DNA of 64,000 nt from NCBI GenBank assembly GCA_019055375.1, contig JAHQIW010000113.1, forward strand, positions 1 to 64,000, in the 5' to 3' direction. Below the pieces are notes generated by a model. It did not search any database and had not been told where the DNA came from. It saw nothing but the letters and a program-made list of their open reading frames with translations. A program made the translations under genes and the position numbers. This DNA comes from Parelaphostrongylus tenuis (lineage: Eukaryota; Nematoda; Chromadorea; Rhabditida; Metastrongylidae). Below, in pieces: positions 58,500-64,000 of the stretch (position 1 is the first letter of the stretch; every line of letters begins with the position of its first letter).

Positions 58500-58685
58500 A
58501 CCTCCTCGAAAGACCGCAGAGAGGTAATGAATGACATAGAGAACCCATATTCCAACCAAATTCGTCAATTGCAGTTGAATGTTCTCTTATTATTTTAAAC
58601 GGAGTGAGATGCGAACTATGTGCTGATGTTTTTTCCAGAAGTTGAGCGATGTCCTCTGCATGACAACAAATATCAAGTCCATTTT
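58500..58685 (-). other. Coding-like open frame, unconfirmed
   Basis: The minus strand reads CENGLDICCHAEDIAQLL, then a hydrophilic run (EKTSAHSSHLTPFK) and AIDEFGWNMG without a stop. It could be a 5' exon of the fozi-1-like gene or of another gene. The splice sites at both sides are poor, so I do not call it a gene. Confidence 0.25.
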
Positions 58686-58695
58686 CACACTTCAA

Positions 58696-59270
58696 ATTTC
58701 CAAGACACTAAGCTCTTTGTGAACCAGTAGAATGTATTTAAATCTGGAGGCTAAATCTAGGCTTTTTGACTATCATACAAGAAGAGAAGAATCTACAGCG
58801 CAGATCGATGAGGTAGAGGAATACCTTGTTTTTCATGGAATTTATCCTCTAAAAGTCTGTCTCACGGTTCACTGTATCTCATCAGTGTATGAGCAACTTT
58901 TAGGCACAGCACTTGAGTTAGAGCCAGGACCGCACCCCAAGCGGGTAAATGAATTATAATAGTAGAAACACTTGGGAACTGTTTTTGATATAATAGATCA
59001 AAAAGGCCTATTTGAAAAGAGCTTGACGACGTAAAATAGTAAGACAAGCCAGTAAGTAGCTCACAGCTGATTGGTATCGTCATTCTCTGTAAATGTTGGT
59101 TTGCGGAGGATAGAAGGGGATTAGGGGGCTGTGAAGATGAGTTGAAGCGATAACGCGGTGCACTTGTAGTAGTAATGCTGTGGGGCTTAAGCGGAGGGGT
59201 TCGGACGCAACGAAGCCATACCTCAAAGCTCGCTAGGATTATGTCCCTATCTATGCTCTTAAATTGATGA
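58696..59270. other. No gene recognised; open minus-strand frame
   Basis: A 143-codon minus frame (58862-59293) is proline and serine rich in its middle but has no domain and no clear splice sites. Confidence 0.35.
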
Positions 59271-59299
59271 CTGACTAACACAGACAGACACAACTACAT

Positions 59300-59725
59300 A
59301 CAAACATGCACATAAACATTATATAAAGATTTACATATATATGTATATATATATATATACGCATACTTACGTAGGATAAACCCACACACATACACACATA
59401 CGCAGAAAAACGACAGAGGATGATTAAAAAGGTTTGGAGTTCACGGTAAGTATGACTACCAAACGTTGTTGTTAGCAAAACCATTTGTAAAATGAAAAAG
59501 TTCCATGGCCATAATGATGTCTCTTCCATGCAATTTGTATCTGCTAGAGATTGAATATATATATATATATATATATACATATATATACATATATATACAT
59601 ATATATATGTACATATATGCGTCTATAATATATGCGTCATATATATATGTGCATATACATATATATGTATTGTAATTCGTACGTGTCATACATATATTTG
59701 TACACGTACATATATGCGACATTAT
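59300..59725. repeat. TA-rich microsatellite tracts
   Basis: Long (TA)n and TATATGTA/ACATATA runs, densest at 59325-59365 and 59554-59700. The long isoleucine- and tyrosine-rich frames here are artefacts of the repeat. Confidence 0.9.
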
Positions 59726-60369
59726 CACAGTATAGATATAAATAAATATTCATATAATCTGAAAGCCAAAGCAAACTTACACAGCCCGTATTTTACGATT
59801 CATAGTGGAAGAATATAATATTTTTTCGGACGCCGTATTTGCTGACATAAAGTTCAGAAATTATTTTATGAACGACAACTTAGTATTAATAGAACATTCT
59901 AGCTTCTGATGGCAGAAGTTTAATATGGAAAATCTGACAAAACAATTACTAAACAAGTTTGAAAGTTGCTGGCTTGACTTTCAGTCGATGAACTTGAGTC
60001 GATTAGCAACTGGTTAGTATATACTTTGAGGATATTGTCATGTACCAGTTGACAATAACGTATTACTGTTGAGGTAAAATTGCTACGCCAAATCTCGCTC
60101 ATCCAGCAGAACTATGCGACAAGCTCTAGCTTAGCGATTTTTTTGTGTAAGTGAATTCAAAAGGAGCTAAGTAAAAAGAAAAGGACATTATTGACATAAA
60201 AGTCTTATAGGATAATTGAAATAATAACTCAAAAAAAGCATTTTTATTACTTTCAGTATCACCAGTCAGTCGCATATTCTGTATCGATTGAGCGAATATG
60301 ACGAAATCGATAAAACATCCATTCCGCTAATCCTAACTTTGACTGTCTATACGGGCCTCCCTCAAAACA
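59726..60369. other. No gene recognised
   Basis: AT-rich DNA without supported features. Confidence 0.5.
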
Positions 60370-60609
60370 GTGATAATATGATGACATGATAACATGTTTG
60401 AGCCTGTTATGAGGTTTGGTACGGCACTTATACAGCGCGAGAGAGGCGCTTGTTTTGCTCTTCCAGACTCCTCAGTGACGGAGTAAACCGAAGGGCACTG
60501 TGCTACTAAGGAGCCTGGAAGGTAAAAGCGAGCGCTTCTCTATCGCTATATAAGTTCCCTACCAGACCTCATAACTGGCTCAAACATGTTATTATGTTGT
60601 CAGATTATC
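60370..60609. mobile_element. MITE with about 70-bp terminal inverted repeats
   Basis: The left end (TGATAATATGATGACATGAT, then AACATGTTTGAGCC and ATGAGGTTTGGTA) pairs with the right end (GACCTCATAACTGGCTCAAA, then CATGTTATTATG, GATTATCA). The interior has CAGCGCGAGAGAGGCGCTTG and its inverse counterpart GAGCGCTTCTCTATCGC. There is no coding capacity. A hammerhead-like core lies just outside at 60622-60645. Confidence 0.75.
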
Positions 60610-60769
60610 ATTCCGCTGATGCTTCGACGTCTTCGTCTTCTTCAGAGCGGACGATTCTCCATGACCATAGCCTTTCGCCCTCGTTGTGGTTTTCGACTTC
60701 GTTTAGTTGAGTCAAATCGTTTTAGTGGAAATAATGGCTAAAAACTTAATAGATACGGTATTAAGCTTT

Positions 60770-61046
60770 CGTCATTGATCATTACCTGAGGGATGCCTCA
60801 TGCATTCGTGCTCATCTAGCACTGTGTGAGGTGATTAAATGCATATCTGGCTTTCATAAAGACTCGTGGTGGCTTAGTTATGTATCAAGTCAGTGTTGCC
60901 TGTCCTTCCAGACAGGTCAACCACCATTTCACCGACCTCCAATGGATGGATGATTTGGTGAGTCGTTACTGCGGGATCGAACCACTGACCGATCGACCAG
61001 GCATGTGTCGCGTAGCACCTTGAACCACTGCGTCACACGCACTCTG
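60770..61046 (-). mobile_element. tRNA-derived SINE, near full length
   Basis: Reverse-strand copy with GAGGGATGCCTCATGCATTC, GTGAGGTGATTAAATGCATA, B box inverse GATCGAACCACTGACC and the head inverse ACCACTGCGTCACACGC. Confidence 0.82.
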
Positions 61047-61049
61047 TTA

Positions 61050-62680
61050 AAATCCCAGGTTCCATATCGTTTTTCCCAATAATAAGATGAACTGCATCTT
61101 GTAGCAGAAACTTCTAAAACCTACTAGCTTAAAGAGGATTTAATGAAGTTGACTACGAGGTGAGATACGAATTCTATACAGGTCATCACACCGTCGCAAG
61201 AGTGAAAATGAAGTCAACTGAATAAAGAATCTTTCAAGGACTGATCAACAACAAACGTTTTATATTTCTTTACCTCACTCTGCACGCTATTATAGCAAAC
61301 CAATTTTTTTTTACCTCAGCCAACGACTATATGCAAATTCTGAAACGGAGGTAAGCCACAGTCAATGCACTGATTAGACAAAGACGACAAATCTAAACCT
61401 GATTTCGACCCAAAATTTTTTACTAGAAAGTGCTCTATATTTAAATTCGTTCACTCCACATCGCTTCTTTACTGCCAGTAAGACCACATGAGCAGGGAAG
61501 TATTGTTACGGAAGTCAACCTGACCAAAATTAGGAACTCTAACGCGAGCGAAAGGAAAAGAGTGATTAAAACAAATGATCTCATGCACATTATTCGCCAG
61601 ATGATCTATAGCTTGCCATTGCTTCTTCAAACACAACAACAAATTACTGTTAAGAAAATCTTGGAAAATTAAGCAGGTGCTGAAGGTCTCCTAAAGAAGC
61701 TCGTAGAGCTATAAGACACAAATTTTTACACGGTGGAACGAAAAGACCAGTAGACCACTGTCATAAATTACCAGATTTACAAGGATATTTTGTTCATTAT
61801 GATCTAACTTTTAAATCTTTGATAATTAGCAGGTGAGAAAATGTAATTTTTTGAACTATCTTATGTGGAAAACACTTGAAGGAAGAAAAGTAGATACGCA
61901 TCAATTGTACTGATTTCGAAACAGGTCAAAAGCTGGAAAGCATAGGATGTGTTGGGGTGCATAAGAGAAATGCAAACCAACGATCAGAATGCGTCATTTT
62001 CTTTATGGATGACAATCGCCTCGGTTCAAAACTATTATGAATGATGTGCAAGACCATGTAAGAGTCGAGAACGAGGACTACGAAAAAGAGGAATAGATAG
62101 AATGAAAAACTGGACAAAAAGAAAAGGAAGACCACGAAAAAATGAGGAGGTGGATATCAAAAAATATTATTTATACTAAGTTGAACTCAAATTAGAAAAC
62201 ACTATTGAGTCTATTATGGATTCTATCTCAAATTCAGATTATAGTGCCAAAAAACAATTCTGTTATTGTGGTTTGTATACGGTATTGCTAAATCCTACAA
62301 AGCTTTACCGAAAATCTTCATACTCCTTTTTGCTATTGGTCCTTCGCAACATTAATATCGTTGTGGGCTTATCGTTTAATCCGCCTAATCCTTTCTTGCA
62401 TAGCTTATACTCCACTTCAATAAGTTCCCAGATGTCAGAACGCAAACTCTCAAGATTTTGTTGGTTCGCATGATTAAGTTTAGGCCATTATAGCTAGTCG
62501 AGTTCAACGGATTGAATAGTGAGTCTAGAAATATCACAAAAATCATACAACAAATAGCCGTCATAACATTCCAAATTTGGAGTCTTCTTTTTAACAAAAG
62601 ACATTACTGTAACATTGGAAAGTACCATAGAATTTACTCTAGGCATATCAAATAGCGTTCCAACGAATAATTTCCAACGA
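61050..62680. other. No gene recognised
   Basis: A short stretch at 61738-61760 (GGTGGAACGAAAAGACCAGT) resembles the GGTKRP part of the Penelope-like fragments. The plus-strand frame 62216-62473 has no domain. Confidence 0.4.
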
Positions 62681-62682
62681 GC

Positions 62683-62960
62683 GCGTGTAGCGCAGTTGTT
62701 CCTTCCGATTCCTCGGTCGGCAAATTGCTACCAGATATCTGGGAGGATGGAACACTGATCTAACATTTCATTGAGCCACCGCTAGTCATTACATAAGCCA
62801 GATTTGCATTCAGCCACCTTCACGAGGCTACAGATTAAAAGGGTGCATTCCTGAGTTGATCAGTGGTTAGAGGATTTCACGATTTGCATTCAGCCACCTC
62901 TACGAGGCTACAGATTAAAAGAGTGCATTCCTGAGTTGATCAGTGTTAGAGAATTCCGCA
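62683..62960 (+). mobile_element. Diverged SINE with duplicated 3' end
   Basis: Carries the SINE head (GCGTGTAGCGCAGTTG) and body (GCCAGATTTGCATTCAGCC). The last 75 or so bases are present twice in tandem (about 62804-62879 and 62884-62955, each with ACGAGGCTACAGATTAAAAG). Confidence 0.65.
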
Positions 62961-63940
62961 CTTTAAGGTGATAGGTTATTGTAAAGACATCCTTTTAGTG
63001 TTCAAAAAAACGGCTTCGAGGATAGTACACTGTATATTTGCGCCTTAGCATCGTCACCATGAAGAGAGAGCAATGCAGTCGCCTGACGGAACCAGCATCT
63101 GTAGTGTTCGCATTGTTCGTCTGCAGCTCTTTTGCTTGATCAAACTCATGGCCATAGCTCTATTCCATAAAGTTCGTGCCGCACGTAATATAATTTTCGT
63201 CATAAATCATCGCAGGAAGTTGCTGAGTTGTGGCTGCGTTGAATTCATTTACATTTGATATTTACTGATGATGATAGATGACTGCTGATAACAATATCAG
63301 GTCATTATCACCTCCCGTCTTGTATACGAACCCATAGCACTTCTAGCTGCATTGAACTCCGTTGCAAAATTCGTCATATGAAAAGGCAAAGTCGACCTTA
63401 CGCAAATGAATTGGGATACGGGAAAAAATCAAAATCAAACCGACTGCTAAAGAGTTTTGAGCAGTTTGTTTTGTCTGCCTTACGGCATCAGTCAACGACC
63501 AATCCAACGTGCTCAGCAAGAAAATATACTGCAGCTTGGGAAAACCCATAATCTCCGGCAGAAATTTTCAAGTCTTGTGTGGAAAGCATATCATATCATG
63601 AAATTCTACTGGAATTCTAATCAGTGAAGGTTACACGCCATCAAGATGCTCATCACTTGAGATTAGACGTGAGCTGATTTCCACTGACAAGGTGCGGCAA
63701 TATCGGCCATCTTCAACCTCAGGTAAACAGTTTGTCTCAAAGTGGATTTCATCAGTTTGAACAAGAGTTTTTCCAAGGTTTGGCATTTATGTTAGTGGTA
63801 TACGTTCGTTTCGACAGATTCCCTCGTTCCATCAGAATCACATCAATAGGGGAACATGCCACAACGCTTGCCAAACGAAATATCGCGTGTTGCACCGTCT
63901 TGTTTTCCTTTCATGTTCCCAATTGTTACTCTTAGTATGG
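62961..63940. other. No gene recognised
   Basis: Short frames only; none shows splice sites or domains that I trust. Confidence 0.4.
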
Positions 63941-63945
63941 GGAAT

Positions 63946-64000
63946 GTGCTACTGATGAGACGGACGAAATCGTCGAAACGTACCTACATACTAACATGCA
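63946..64000 (+). ncRNA. Hammerhead-ribozyme-like core, cut by window end
   Basis: CTGATGA (63952-63958), helix II GACG/CGTC (63959-63962 with 63971-63974) closing an eight-base loop, and GAAA (63975-63978), then CGTACC. This matches the catalytic core of hammerhead ribozymes. Helix III and the cleavage triplet would lie past the end of the window or be missing, so activity cannot be judged. The flank CGAAACGTAC is shared with the MITE at 47.7 kb. Confidence 0.45.

Noticed and set aside
58862..59293. 143-codon minus-strand frame
   Set aside because: Proline- and serine-rich but without domain, start context or splice sites.
59275..59728. Open frames rich in Y and I
   Set aside because: They are translations of TA microsatellites.
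61738..61760. A third Penelope-like fragment
   Set aside because: Only about seven residues match; kept as a remark within the gap description.

Overview
The window looks like nuclear DNA of a clade V parasitic nematode, most likely a hookworm-like strongylid. This is inferred from spliced nematode genes with short exons in long introns, a nematode transthyretin-like gene, a gene with the domain order of nematode FOZI-1, and dense RTE, mariner, Merlin and tRNA-derived SINE remnants. No operon, ribosome binding site, rRNA or intact tRNA was recognised.

Three gene loci can be supported. (1) On the minus strand, 37249-56623, a 17-exon gene encodes about 686 residues: Q/A-rich N-terminus, two C2H2 zinc fingers, a basic RGRGRP stretch and a C-terminal formin FH2 domain. 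I read this as the fozi-1 orthologue. All exon phases agree except at exon 7, where a one-base frame conflict exists. (2) On the minus strand, 25107-25758, an apparently intact three-exon gene encodes a secreted transthyretin-like protein of 142 residues. (3) On the plus strand, exons at 8730-8870, 13814-13937 and 14290-14464 (and possibly 24379-24502) encode an unrecognised membrane protein whose introns are filled with retrotransposon debris.

Most of the rest is mobile DNA. From left to right: a broken mariner transposase (about 1.06-1.87 kb); tRNA-like inverted repeats (4.0 and 7.4 kb); RTE-type LINE copy A (10.2-13.4 kb) holding a nested SINE and a nested MITE-like piece; RTE copy B (17.9-20.9 kb) holding a nested mariner 5' piece; a Penelope-like GIY-YIG fragment (26.8-27.3 kb) next to a tandem array of about 185-bp units (27.8-28.8 kb) that runs into a long-TIR MITE (28.8-29.1 kb); and a Merlin (IS1595-type) element with terminal inverted repeats of about 330 bp (29.7-32.0 kb) whose left arm was later hit by a SINE. 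The fozi-1 introns carry a mariner-derived fold-back, SINEs and MITEs. At least nine copies of one tRNA-derived SINE are present; three have target-site duplications that fix their ends.

The least expected signal is a set of short hammerhead-ribozyme-like cores (CTGANGA, paired helix II, GAAA or near it) inside or beside several of the inverted-repeat elements. In the best examples helix II is paired by different bases, which suggests the structure itself is kept. All assignments are by eye from the sequence; no database search was run.
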